Assembly (NCBI GenBank): GCA_024138025.1
Contig: JAMXBD010000237.1
Coordinates: forward strand, 496,001-560,000
DNA: 64,000 nucleotides
Source: Combretum micranthum
Taxonomy: Eukaryota; Streptophyta; Magnoliopsida; Myrtales; Combretaceae
Direction: 5' to 3'
In this document: piece after piece, positions 12,865 to 24,799 of the stretch
Layout of the letters: each line of letters begins with the position of its first letter
How positions within the stretch are numbered: position 1 is the first letter of the stretch
Translations under genes and position numbers: made by a program
Notes under the pieces: generated by a model
What the model was told of the DNA's origin: nothing
The model's database searches: none
Seen by the model: only the letters and a program-made list of their open reading frames with translations

Positions 12865-12872
12865 TATACAAC

Positions 12873-15800
12873 TAATCATATAAATGGAAGACTGAAGGCC
12901 CTGTCATGGTGATATACAAAAATTCTCTAGCTTTTAAGTTTTTTTTTTGTCCCTTTTGGGAATTAACTTAAATTTATTACTTATAACTAGCATAGACTAA
13001 AAAAATTACAAAATGTAAAGTATAAAAAACTTGCAACATAACTGTATTGTACACATGTATCCATTTTGTCATGGTACATCATAAGAAATATTTTTCCAAA
13101 AAAATTCGAATTCAAACGAATTTAATTAAGTTATGCTTTTTTATGAAGGGTCATTCAAGTTGAATTAAGACTCTAAAATTAAACTCTTCCAAATCTAATC
13201 GAGCTCAAACTTTAATATGATTTTCTAGATTCAACTCTTTTTCTGGCACAACATTAGCTAGTAACCTAAAATAAAAATAAAAGGAACGTAGACTTTTAAC
13301 CTAGTTACATAGTTTTAGCAACATTCTCTATTGAAAATGTTCTAAATAAGATTGTGAGACTGCTACAATCTCGTAACCTTCTTTGACACATCCTTAATGA
13401 AAAGTATTATAAAATTTAGGTAGAACAAAGCTCACCTGTTTTTTTGTTCCACCCTGAAATAGGTCCAACATCATGGCTCGAAACTACTATTTCTTTTTGT
13501 TTAATACGTAGAAGACTTCGTCTGCTTGAATTAGTATATCGCAAAATCACCTAGTATCTATGGCATATGTGTGCTTTTCAGTTCCTAGATTACATACATC
13601 GAACACATTTCCGTGTTTACCGGCCACACGAGCGGTTGATCTTTGGATTGCAAATCAGATATCACTTGAGACAAGGGTTCTGTCATGTGCTTAGCAGTGG
13701 ATGAATCGAAATTTAACTTGTAACCGTAATCATGACGATCATCATGGTCCTTTAATTTGGACGTGGTCCACGCCTAATGTAGATCATTATTTTAGTCAAA
13801 TGTGTGATCATTCGTACGAGACTTAATTGGATTCCTAAATAGTTTGGGAAAAGCAATTGCATCTATGTAGGCATGTATGTACCACCAAATTAGTATTGAG
13901 TGGATTCCCCTGGATGGGCAAGAAGGGCCCAAAATGAAAATTTTTTATTTGGACGTTATCTATTTGTAAAATTAATTATTTAAAATTTAAAAGTATTAAT
14001 AAATTACTTATAAACTTATCGAGATTAAGCACACTGAAATTAGTATGATTGTTCTATCTTTCTCTAATTATTTTGATATTTTATTTTTAGTGTTTTCAAA
14101 TGGAGATTTATTAAGAAATAGATACAAATTAAAAAATCGGAAGAGATGCTACTATAATATAAAGTCATTGGCAATTCATATTTTATGTTTGTAGTATATT
14201 CTATGTATGTCTATAAAAAAAAAAAATTAAAAGGAGGAAAAAGAAAGAAAGGAAAAAAAAAAGGACAAATAGGACATGATATACAATTATGTCTTGTGAA
14301 ATAATTGTTATAGAGTTTAATGTAATTATGATTGACCCCTTTTTTGTTTTTTGTATTATGATTAATCTTTCTTGAAATATGTAATTAAATATATGCAACA
14401 CTATTATCTTATTAAATCAATATTGTGAACAAAACATGTATCAACCATAGAATGCAAGTTTGAAGGCATGGATGGAAATTAGATTTTTATAAAAATTTGA
14501 GAATAATAGAGTTGAAATTAAAAAAAAAAAAAAGAGGGAAGCTGAAAATTCAAATTAAAAAAATACATAAACATTTAAAACTAAATGGTATTTTTCTATG
14601 TGTATGTACCATGTTATGTATAATGTACAATTTCGTGTTGAATTGGTACTTGATTACACAATCGGAGTCAAAACTATATATATTTAAACTGCCCTTCATT
14701 GGAATCACCAGTAAGTCGGCAGTCTTTAATATTTTAATATAAGATTATGTCTTAACTTATATTTTATTCTGTAAAATATTATTAAAGCATGCCTCATCCA
14801 AACAGATGGCAGAGCGATCCAAAAAGAGTTGTGGGAATCTATTTCAAACTTAGTAGACTAATCAGATGTTGACCAGAGTGTATATTTTGTCTCTCCACGA
14901 ATTTTATTTTGACCACAAAATCTAGAGTGTGTAATAGGTGTGAGCCTTTTTTTTTTTTTTTTTAACTTTTGTATAAATTGTGGAGGATTTTTTTAAATTA
15001 TTTAAATATTTGATATAATCAAATCTTGAAAAATTACCGAATATTGTTATAAAAGTCTTACAAGTTAAGATTCTTCCTTTTTGTTTTTTACAACAGTCAT
15101 TATCTAATATTAATTGCTGGAGAAGGAAGGAATGAAATTCGATCCATGCTGTCAAGAGGACGGAATTATGCAACTTCCATGCAAGGGTCTAAGGTCAGAA
15201 GCTATAATATTAATTGTTTTCTTTTCCATTAGAATTGGATTACAGTTGTCGAACCATATTAAAAATAAGTTTAGATAAAACTGACAATTTATATTTTAAA
15301 AAATGGGGAAATAAAAGTTTAATCTAAAAACTGACATATTTCCTAGGTAAAAATAGACAACAAGAATTCCATCATAATTGCGGAATGAAATTCAATACAC
15401 TAGCTCACAAACGGTCCATGTTGGGATGAAAAGCAAAATAGAAAATAAAAATAAAAGTAAAAATTTGAAAGAAAACTTGTATCTAAAAATGACTTAGTGT
15501 AACTTTTTATTCCTCGAGAAAGAAATGATTGAAAAACTTCATATTTGAATGAAGACCTCTTCTTATTAAAATAGTCATATGATGAAAATAGCAGGATCAA
15601 TTGAGTTAGGGTGGAGATGGCCGGAATATGATGTCCTTGGATTTTCTTAGAGAAGAAAACACTAGTATAATTATCAAAATCGCGAATCAATTGTACGATT
15701 TTATGGGTTTATGATTCTAATAAATATTTTCTTATTTAAAATGGATGCAAAAATTTGTTTAAATGTATACTTTAGATAGAATTATGGATTTATTTATACG

Positions 15801-16523
15801 ATTCTATAAGTTTATGATATTATTCGTTTTATGTGGTTCAATTATATTTTTGGTAAATAGTAGATTTGCGAGTTTAACGACGATAAGAGAGTTATAGGTT
15901 AAGAAAAAAGCAATTTATTATTGACATTTTCCACAACTATTAACTACTAACTTTCATATATTACTATACATATATATATATATAGTAATATTATGGTTAC
16001 TTGATTAACTATATTCATCGAATAAAGTCTCATCTAAATAATACACACCACTTGTATATACAGGTAATTAATATAAAATAGTGGATAGTTTATTAAAAAA
16101 TCAACCATCCATGTTTAACAATACCAATACGTGTCAAAATATAATTAACACCTACCTATCACCTATAAATTTGCATGGTGTATTACCTACCAAAACTCTA
16201 TCATCATCATCGTTGCTCTCATATACCATATTAAATCACTACAATTCACAAGTTCTTGAGACGATTTCAGTAATATGTAACAATTGCATGGGCTTTTGGT
16301 TGCAACGAATATAAAAAGGGAAAAATGAAGTTTGTAAAACGATTTGGTGGACAGTTGGGCTTGGAGGATATGATGAGGTATACGCATATTTCCGTAAGCC
16401 AACACTACACTTGTCAGTTGGGTTTACAAAAGCCTAACAGATTCAAGGGCAACATTTGGGGCCCAAAAAAACACAAAGTAAATGGCAAACGTAATCGAAA
16501 TCAAAAGAAAAGCGAGAAAAGCG
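12873..16523. other. AT-rich intergenic DNA, no gene seen
   Basis: Open frames in this stretch are short and low in complexity, often created by poly-A or poly-T runs (for example 14210-14260 and 14950-14965). No transposon ends or protein motifs were found. Confidence 0.55.
16507..16520 (-). terminator. Pol III T-run terminator of the tRNA gene
   Basis: On the - strand, two TTTT runs lie within about 17 bases after the tRNA 3' end, the usual stop signal for RNA polymerase III. Confidence 0.75.
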
Positions 16524-16596
16524 TGGAGATGCGGGGTATCGATCCCCGTACCTCTCGCATGCTAAGCGAGCGCTCTACCATCTGAGCTACATCCCC
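16524..16596 (-). tRNA. tRNA-Ala (anticodon AGC)
   Basis: On the - strand the 73 bases fold as a standard cloverleaf. The acceptor stem GGGGATG pairs with CATCTCC (one G-U pair) and the discriminator base is A. The D arm is GCTC/GAGC, the anticodon stem CTCGC/GCGAG holds the loop TTAGCAT with anticodon AGC, and the T arm is CGGGG/CCCCG. The internal Pol III boxes are in place (A box around TAGCTCAGATGG, B box around GGGGATCGATACCCC). T-runs follow shortly after the 3' end on the - strand (complement of the AAAA runs at 16507-16520), which serve as the Pol III terminator. No CCA is encoded, as expected for a nuclear gene. It looks functional. Confidence 0.96.
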
Positions 16597-17044
16597 TTGC
16601 GCGTGATGACTCGCTCTTTATTAAAATTCAGGAACATAATAAATTATGGTCACGACTTAATGGAACTCTCATGTGTTCATTTAAAATTTTTTTCCATTGA
16701 TTATGTTCCTTTTAATTAATTATTAATCATAATCAAACTTATTTCATCTCATTCAAAGATAGATGTTTATTATACCCAGTTATTTACATTTAAAGTAAAT
16801 ATAATAATTAATATATTAAGTATTTTAATGATTGGATCATGATAGAGTATGATTCTAAGCGATTAAATAGTAAAACATTGGATTATAGAATTTTTCTTAT
16901 GTGAATAGAGATGTAGCAAGAGCATTATTTATAACTAAATTATTTAATGCTCTAATTTATGCTCTTACATCAAATAATCCAATTTGTATCGCCTACATAA
17001 GATATCATCTTGGGGCCTATAGATGTAATCCCATGTCTTGAACT

Positions 17045-17260
17045 TAGAAAATTAGGTGCATTACATCAAAAGCTCTTAACGTTTAGGGTAAGTTCATGTA
17101 AGATTTCAACGTTTCGAGTGGTTAAAAAGAGGTCCTAACATCTAGAGGCAAGTTCATTAAGTTTCTAATGTTTGAAGAAGTAGGTCAATTTGGATCCCCA
17201 ATGACACGTAGAAAAAATATTTAATCAAAACTTAGAAGACCCTTTTTGTGTACTTCTTTA
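17045..17260. repeat. Fragment related to the 22.3-kb MITE family
   Basis: Phrases such as AGGGTAAGTTCATGTAAGATTTC, GTTTCGAGTGGTTAAAAAGAGGTC and ATTTAATCAAAACTTAGAA recur in diverged form in the MITE at 22264-22655 and near 55243-55480. No clear terminal inverted repeats or target duplication were found here. The call rests on shared wording only. Confidence 0.4.
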
Positions 17261-19679
17261 TTACCAATATGATGAGATGTATCCCGTCAATATGTACAGT
17301 TTAAATTACATCTGTAAAACAATACGTGGCGTTTCAAGGGAATGCTGATCTTACACCACTTTAATGACATTTAAGAAAAAATCAGTTTTTACATTTCCAC
17401 CAAATTAAGAATTCTCAACTGGATATTTATTGGAATATAGGGCAAATTCGATTAAAAAAAAGTAACAGAGCCAAAGTCATAAAAGTTGCCACATCCTTGG
17501 CGATCATGTTTTTTTTTTTTTTTTTTTTTTTTAAGTATAGTTCAATCATGCCAAATCATTTCACAAAGTAACCAAATTTGCAAAAACAATAGAAAATTCT
17601 TTACAACTCCAGTGATATCAATTCTTTTAATTGCGTTAGATACATTACATCATCGAATATAAGATAAACTCATAACTTATAGAATTTTTCATTTACAAAA
17701 CTAAAAAATAATACAACAATAGAAATTGTTATAAATCTATCAACATTGTGGAGTGGTTAAAACTTTAACCTTTTGACTATGCAGTCTAATCTAGTGTTGA
17801 TTAAGGAAAAACATAGGGAGATTAAACTTTCCACTTTTGTGTTTTTTTTTTTTTTAATGTGAGTAATCTTGAATTTTTTGGATTAATCAAAATACTAGAG
17901 GAATAGAATTTGCGACTTCCATTGTGATTTGGGAAGAAGTTTCGATTTTAATTTTGGAAAAAAAGTTATGTTTTATGTATACGAGAAACCATTTATATTT
18001 TAGTTGATTAACTTTTTTTTTTTGGAGAAAAATATTAATAGGAAAATTCCCCAAAATTACCAAAAATATTAATAAGGAAATCGTGGAGGGGGAATATTAG
18101 TCATGTTGATACTTTTAGTAATTAAAAATGCCACATCAAATTCCGTTAATGGTGCATTGATGGAAATTATAGAATACAGACATATTTTATGAATTCGGGC
18201 TTTTTTTTTTTTTTTTTTGCAATTTAGATTTTATCTACTATTTACTCTTTTGAGATTTTTTCGTCCATCCAAGTAAAAGAAAGCAACTATAGCTCTTTTC
18301 ATTCACTGTAATCAATCTTTAGCAGGTGTTGAAAGTTAACAACTCACTTGAGGTTTTTTTTTTTTTTTCATTTTTTTCCTATCTGATAATTATATGATTA
18401 GTTGGTTGATATTTTTTTCCTAAATTTTAGGGCTACTCATCTTGGGAGCATTTTAAACAATAAACACTATAATGAATAAAACACTATATAAACTATTATT
18501 GGTTTCACTTAAAGGTGTAAACAAGTTAAGATGAGATGATACAATACAAAACTTGAATTTGAGTTTGCACTCGATTGAAAAGTTTACAACTTAAGCTTAA
18601 CAAAGCCTCAATCAGGTTCAAAATTTTAGGTCTGAGCTCGGCTTCGAAACGCCAATTAAGCTTAATATTTGAAATAAAAAAGAGATATATATATATATAT
18701 TTCAATTAAAATAATATCAATATTTAAACTTGACAAAAACTCAACAAATTCATGTACCCAATTCAAGCTCAATAAGATTCTTGAGTTAATTGAGTCATGT
18801 ATATAAAAATCAAGTTCGATTTGATAAACTGTATGGATAAAGATAATTCAAGTTGGAATGAGTCAAATTTGATTAAAACATTCAACTAAACTCAATTAAC
18901 TTTCAAATTGGTAAATTTAATTATATCCCACTTTTTCACTCTTCATCCTTCTTTGGCCAGCATATGCTTGTATCATTGTTACATTGACATTTAGCCCATA
19001 GTCCATACTGAGCTTTTTCATCTCATAAATATTTCTGAAGATGCATTAGATAAAAAGTTCGATCATTCATAGTGACATATAAAAAGAAATCCGATCAGAA
19101 CATCATTTTACTTTTCTTGGCCTGAGAAGATCATTTAACTTTGGAAAAAGGAATGAAAAGTGAGAGACGCCCATGATGGCAAGTGATGGACATCCAAAGA
19201 ACTCACTCTATGCAGATTGTTTGCAATCATGGAGTCAAAATTAATTATGTGTGGCCCATTTCTGTCGTGAAAGATGTCTTCCACGTACCGGTTCCCGCCA
19301 CCCATCTGAGCTGATGGCTTTTCAATCCAAACAGCTGAAGAAGTGAATGACCCCCTTTCGTTTCAAGTGTATTTGATTAAATAATGCTACTAAAACTAAT
19401 TTAAAAAAAATACAAAAATCACAATAAACTTGAGAGCAACTTCATCCGTAAGATATTTAACATGTCATAGCGGCATATCAAGTAACCCTTCTTGTAAGTA
19501 ACTCTGAGTTTTATTAGTGAATTCTTTAAAAGAGTTACTAACCAATTTATTAAAATGTTTTTTCTTTGCCACTTGTCATACTTCATTAATAAAAAAAGGA
19601 GAGATAGTAATAAATTTGCTTTTTTAGTTGTTTGGCTAATGAACTGTAGTGTTAATTTCCATGTCAAACAATTCCTCTA
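17261..19679. other. AT-rich intergenic DNA, no gene seen
   Basis: The stretch holds several long T-runs (for example 17511-17532 and 18201-18219) and a short TA microsatellite near 18685-18700. About 18515-18910 is loosely similar to the AGCTCG-rich hAT-type repeats. No protein motif was recognised. Confidence 0.5.
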
Positions 19680-20049
19680 ACAACCCCCTTAATCAGTTAT
19701 TTGGGTTGCATAGCACAAATTCCCTAGCCAAATCTAAGATTGCAAGTAGTTGTCCACAAATCTTAGAGTGACTAAGAAAATACAATAAATAGTAATAGGT
19801 TACCAACCATTTAAGATGGTGAATGGCCAACCACTAACTTGACAAAAGGAAAATAAATCAAAGCTCGTCACATCCTTTTGTTACAAGCATTTCTTTTTTT
19901 ATAATCTGGTGAGTCATAACACCTTCTAGTGTTTTTAGTGTTTTTGGCATTGACTAGTAATTGTAAGATTTAAGAGTAGCTAGCCACCACCTTTAGAGGG
20001 GTTGCACAATCTTCTCTAATGTTGGTTGGTTGCCCCAACCTTAAGATAA

Positions 20050-21600
20050 TTGAAAACATCCAATAATTGAGATTTTTCATTAATGAAATACAAGTAGCCA
20101 CATCTTGAAAAGTTGTCTCTGAATGTTACAAAATATTATTGACTATTCCATGAAACTGTAGAAATGGTTCATAGATATCTATATGAATTAGTTCTAAGAC
20201 TTTTGTAGTCTTATTGGCACCTAATCTCTCAACATTTTTTGTTTCCCCATTGTACAATTTATAAACAAATCAAAATCCAAAAAATCAATGGGATTGAGAA
20301 TATTACCAAACACAAGTCTCTCGACTCTCCTTTTGAAGATATGACACAATCTCTTATGCCACAATGTAACTGGATTCTTGTTAGTTCACTTACGCTTTAA
20401 ACTTTGAGTACCGATGTGCAAGGATTCATTACATGAAGTAACAACTTATAACACATATAGATTATCAATATAAGACAAACAACCGGTACCAACTAATATT
20501 GAATCATAAAAGTGACTAAACCGGCTGTTGCATAATGAACAAGAATAACCTAATTTATCTAATGTGATAATAGAAATCAAATTTTAACTAGTTATAATAG
20601 TAGTCTAATTCAAATCCAAATAACAATCAGTTTTAAGTAACAATTTAAAATGTCCCATTGCCTCAACCTTAACTATTTTGCCATTACCAATGTAAATGTA
20701 TCTTTTCACATCACTTGACTTTTAGCAACTTAGACAACCCTGTATAGACACACTGATGTGAGTTGTTGCACTTGAATTTGTCCAACAGGTGTGTCTAGGT
20801 ATCGATATCAAATTAACCTTGGAATAAATAAAATTAAAAAGCATACCCTTCTTTGCATGCCAAGCATGATAGTTAGTGCAACGCTTCCTCTAATGGCCCT
20901 TCCTACTGCAAAAGAACACAAGCACTCCATCTTGCTTTTTGTGTTGTTTCTTTCATGGTTTTTGTATTGTAGCCCCCTTACCCCTTCTTTTCTTGTTCTT
21001 TTTGTCTTTACGTGTGTTGACTAAGTGGACACATTCAACTTTCTCATGGTTCGATCAGTTTTCTTCCTGAACACAGTTGGAGATGAACTCATTTATGGAC
21101 TAAGAGTCCTTTTGATAGTTATAACTTACCTTGAATTAACTCAATTGCATAGGAAGCAATATCAAAACAAGTGCACCATCATTCTTTTTTTCCCTTGTGT
21201 TACCACTTCCAATGTACCTCTTAAAGATTAGTTTTGCCAAGAGTATACTAGTTTTAGCCTTTTCATTAGCTGTCTAGATCTGATTGAACATGGTGACCCT
21301 AAATGCTTCTTAGATGGCACGCTTCATGGTCATCAAACTCATGTGATTTGATTGCTCCCGTTATTCTATTTAACACTTAACCCCCTCCTCCCCCCCCCAA
21401 ACCCACCCTGGTTTTTATTAGAGGTACACTTATTATTAATAGCATTAGGTCAATCTTCCCTTAATGCAAGGTCCAATCCATGACTCCAAAAATAATTAGT
21501 ATGTTCTCTTTCCTTGTCTCAAAATTTGTGCCGTTTAGCGTAGGAATAGAATTGATATTGCCAGAGATATTCAAAGTAGAGGTAGTAACTATAGAGAACG
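20050..21600 (-). pseudogene. copia relic: gag, zinc knuckle, protease, integrase start
   Basis: Read on the - strand, this is a heavily decayed copia polyprotein. Gag begins near 21590 with a P(T)LNGTNFE-like block and RKENILI. Further on come FKVSYNYQKDS and a SINEFISNC segment, then a zinc knuckle remnant CSRKGH-x-RKRC followed by YHAWHAKKGM (about 20850-20910). The protease site reads TNSSATTHISVSIQGCL, where the catalytic DSG has become NSS, so the enzyme is dead. Next is the pre-integrase LWHKRLCHIFKRRVERL block with NCTMGKQ (about 20230-20375), then ELIHIDIYEPF (about 20150-20195), the first integrase motif. Reverse transcriptase and RNase H are missing. Many stops and frameshifts are present. 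Confidence 0.88.
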
Positions 21601-22140
21601 AAAGCAAGCAAAACAAAATTATGCTTGCATTTAGACCGAAACATACAAATTATAATTCAAATAATGACATAGCTAATCACAAGATTCTCAGTACTACATT
21701 CACCTAGTTTTTGACAGAGATATTAAATTGCAAGTGGTACTTCTAATATAGTGATCAAACATTGACAATAAATTCCTATCAAACAAATAGGCCTTTCTTT
21801 GAACCAACCAATAATTCATAGAGAAATCTGAATATACATCACAACATTTATCACCGCAAATGCACAAGTAAATTGACCAAACACTAACCTTCCTTTAGGT
21901 TGATCAGTACTGAATGATTTACATGCACAAACCTTTCTATCGTAATTCAAAATGGATGATTTCTATGAGAGGCTATTTCGATAATACACTATTTTAATCA
22001 TCTATCTTGAATTGTAGATATAAAACTGTCATCATTAATTCTAGATTTTTTTTTTTTTTTTGTGCATGCCTTATACTTTGTTTTGAAGAATGAGAATCAT
22101 AATAGTATAATGCACATTTCAAAATATTTATTAAGATATC

Positions 22141-22142
22141 AA

Positions 22143-22172
<30 letters not shown>
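22141..22172. repeat. TA microsatellite
   Basis: This is a run of about 13 alternating TA units just left of the MITE at 22264-22655. It has no coding meaning. Confidence 0.85.
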
Positions 22173-22174
<2 letters not shown>

Positions 22175-22263
22175 CTACATATTTTAAGAATCAAATTACT
22201 TGCAAGGCAAGTTTTTCACGTGGCAAGTTAACCACTTGATTGTACAAAATTATTATAACAAAA

Positions 22264-22655
22264 GGGTAAATTACGACAAAAGGTTACAATGATTGAGGAT
22301 AAGTTCATTTTATATCACAATATTTCAAAAAGTTTAAAAGAAGTTGTAATGTTTAGTGAGTACGCTCATTTTACATCACATATGTTTTTAAATGGTTCAA
22401 AAAGAGGTTATAATGTTTAGAGAAGTGGGTTAATTAAGATCATCATTAATACATGTCAATCAGAGAAATATTTAATTAAAACTTAGAATACCCTTCTTTT
22501 AAGGCCTCATTGATATATATATATCAATAAAAAATATTTAATTAAATCTTACAAGATACTTTTCCAATCGTTGTAACCTCTTTTGAACTTTTCGAAACAT
22601 TGCGACCTAAAATGAACTTACCTCAAATGTTATGATCTTCTAGTATAATTTACCC
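22264..22655. mobile_element. Mutator-like MITE, 392 bp
   Basis: The ends are inverted repeats (GGGTAAATTACGA on the left, GGGTAAATTATAC on the right when read inward). The two halves mirror one another over much of their length, with paired phrases such as AAAGAGGTTATAATG and its reverse near 22570-22590. The flanks ATAACAAAA (22255-22263) and ATAATAAAA (22656-22664) match at 8 of 9 bases, the duplication length of Mutator-like elements. It has no coding capacity. It may sit in the leader of the - strand copia relic. Confidence 0.72.
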
Positions 22656-22987
22656 ATAATAAAATCATAAGGTATGTACATCATGTGCTTATCATAATCA
22701 AGCTATAAACATGATTCAATAATCCAAAAGCCTCAATAACACATATTTTGTTGAATTAATAACAAGTTATCGAACATATATTACATTCACATCCAAATAA
22801 AGATGTAACCTTTATTCTTGTTTCATCAATATAACACAGTTGTTACATGAATAAGACCTAAAAAACATCTTTGTATTGACGTAGACTCTTAATCCTTATT
22901 TGTTCATTTCAATTTACTAAAAACCCTAACTTTCAAAGATAAGAGAAGAAAGCTCTATAAAAATTCTTAATCATAACTGTCTTATGG

Positions 22988-23076
22988 CTCTAATCTTGCA
23001 CATAGTTACTCCGATACCACTTGTTGGGATTAGATCTTAAATTCTTAAGTTGAATAACACATGTGCAAGATTAGAG
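22988..23076. repeat. 16-bp perfect inverted repeat beside a PBS-like site
   Basis: CTCTAATCTTGCACAT (22988-23003) and its exact reverse complement (23061-23076) are separated by 57 bases, so RNA from either strand could form a stem-loop. The loop contains TCCGATACCACTT (23010-23022). On the - strand that reads AAGTGGTATCGGA, close to the copia PBS AAGTGGTATCAGA, and it directly abuts TGTTGGGATT, a typical LTR tip. Confidence 0.7.
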
Positions 23077-23760
23077 AATAAACATGTAAAATTAATTTTG
23101 AAAGCATAAATTAAGCACATAAGCGGTTGAGGCTAAAAGTCTAAGGTGCAAAGAAGAAAATTTAAGTAGAGACATATGAGACCTTCAAACTGACGAGCCA
23201 GTAGGTAATTAATTTGACTATTGCGCACATTAATTATCGTCATCTATCAAACGTTATCTCTAACGGACATTTAAGTTTTTGAAGACTATAAATACGCTTT
23301 ACTTACATATTTAGATAACTTTTGAGAGCTTTCATTTGCATGTTAACAAATCAAGAATTTTCTCTTGTTCGTTATTTTGCAAATCTTTGTAAGGAGAGAA
23401 AATCAAATTAAAGTGTTTTGTTCTTATCTTTGTAATTTCATAAGAGAGCACTACAAAAGTGAAGAAAATATTTTATTTTTTCATTACTATAAACTTATGT
23501 ATTGGTTAGCTTGAGTGTATGTTTTTAGTGATCAATAAAAGTAGTTGTGAAGTCCTCAGTTGGATGTATTTATGGATCATGAAGAGTAAGAAGTGAGCTG
23601 AACTCCACGTTAAATATAGGCTAAATTTTTCTATCCCTGTCTTTTTTATATTTCATATAATAATATATTGTTGCGTTATCTGTTACTATTAAGGTACAAT
23701 TTGATATATTGCATAAATATTTTTTGCTTACACATTTTAGGTCAAATACTCAATTCACCT
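23022..23760. repeat. Candidate copia LTR, direction uncertain
   Basis: The left edge, TGTTGGGATTAG, begins right after a PBS-like site read on the - strand, which would make this the 5' LTR of the - strand copia relic at 20.0-21.6 kb. Yet the region also has a + strand TATA-like box (CTATAAATACG near 23286-23296), and just before the + strand gag fragment at 23860 there is a TTTGGTGTCGGATC sequence (23800-23814) that resembles a + strand PBS. The right edge near GCTTACA (23729-23735) is a guess. Two elements may be overlaid here. Confidence 0.4.
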
Positions 23761-23858
23761 CTCCTCTTAAATATTTTGTAATACATTTTCCCGTTTTCAT
23801 TTGGTGTCGGATCCGCATCTCTAATTTTCTATGCTTAATGGTATATAGAGTAAAAATC

Positions 23859-24772
23859 ATGACATCAAATGCATTAGGATTTATGGAGGGACAAGTTATC
23901 AAAAGAACATCGCTTCTAAGTGGTGGTAACTACCCATATTGGAAGTATATATTAAAAATTTTAAAGCTCAAAATAAACAGATATGGAATGTTAGAAAAAA
24001 TGAACCTTTAACTATAGAAGGAAAATAAGAAAGAGATTACAATGAAGAAGATTGAAAAGCTTATATTTGAATAAAATAGCTATGAACATATTGCATTGTA
24101 GGCTAAACAAAAATGATTTCAATAGAATTTATACATGCAAATCAACTAAAGAAATATGCGATGAATTAGAAAAGACTTATGAAGGAACTTTAAGAGTAAG
24201 AGATACAAAAATAAGTCTTTTATGTGGCCAGTTTGAAATTTTCAAAATACTTTCTAATGAATATAGATGAAATGCATAACAGATTCATTAATATTATAAA
24301 TCTTTTGAGTGTACTTGGGAATAATTTCACTAATTTGAAAATAAATTCTAAACTTTTTAAGTCACTACCCAAGGATTGGGAAGCAAAGAGAACAACCATT
24401 GAAGAAGCATGGGATTTGAGTGCCATGAGGAAAGAAGGACTCCTTGGAGCACTTAAAACGTACAAGCTCATTAACAAGTACGAAGAGAAATCAACCAAGA
24501 AGGCCATTGCTCTAAAAAGTACAAGCCATGATTCTAGCGATGATGATGATGAGGAACTTGTCTTGATGGCTAAAAAACTTAAGAAGTTTGTGACGCCCAA
24601 CAACAAGATAAAGAGAGTGGATGATGATAATGCTCATCAAGATACAAGAAGAAGGGTGTGATAACTTGTTTCAAATGTCACAAATTAAGACACATCCGGT
24701 AATATTGTCCACTACTTAAGAAAGCTTCCAAAGGATCTAGAAAAGATGCTTTCATCACCACTTAGGGTGTAA
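23859..24772 (+). pseudogene. copia gag fragment with broken CCHC zinc knuckle
   Basis: The frame starting at ATGACATCAAATGC (23859) opens as MTSNALGFMEGQVIKRTSLLSGGNYPYWKYI, the usual start of copia gag (GxNYxxWK). After a break comes ILHCRLNKNDFNRIYTCKSTKEICDELEKTYEGT, and from 24224 in another frame DEMHNRFINIINLLSVLG, SLPKDWEAKRTTIEEA and DSSDDDDEELVLMAKKLKKF. The end has CFKCHKLRHIR-stop-YCP, a CCHC knuckle with its glycine changed to arginine and a stop inside. No protease or pol follows; the sequence runs into a different LTR. At least two frameshifts or stops make it non-functional. Confidence 0.88.
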
Positions 24773-24791
24773 TAACTTGTTTCAAATGTCA
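24654..24791 (+). repeat. 27-bp direct repeat at the gag/LTR junction
   Basis: A 27-base segment starting GGGTGTGATAACTTGTTTC (24654-24680) recurs with one mismatch at 24765-24791. The first copy is part of gag; the second leads straight into the truncated LTR. This looks like a template-switch or repair scar where two elements were joined. Confidence 0.75.
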
Positions 24792-24799
24792 ATCAAACG

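Noticed and set aside
21371..21410. C-rich run considered as a G-quadruplex or regulatory site.
   Set aside because: It falls in the decayed gag of the copia relic and looks like simple-sequence drift.
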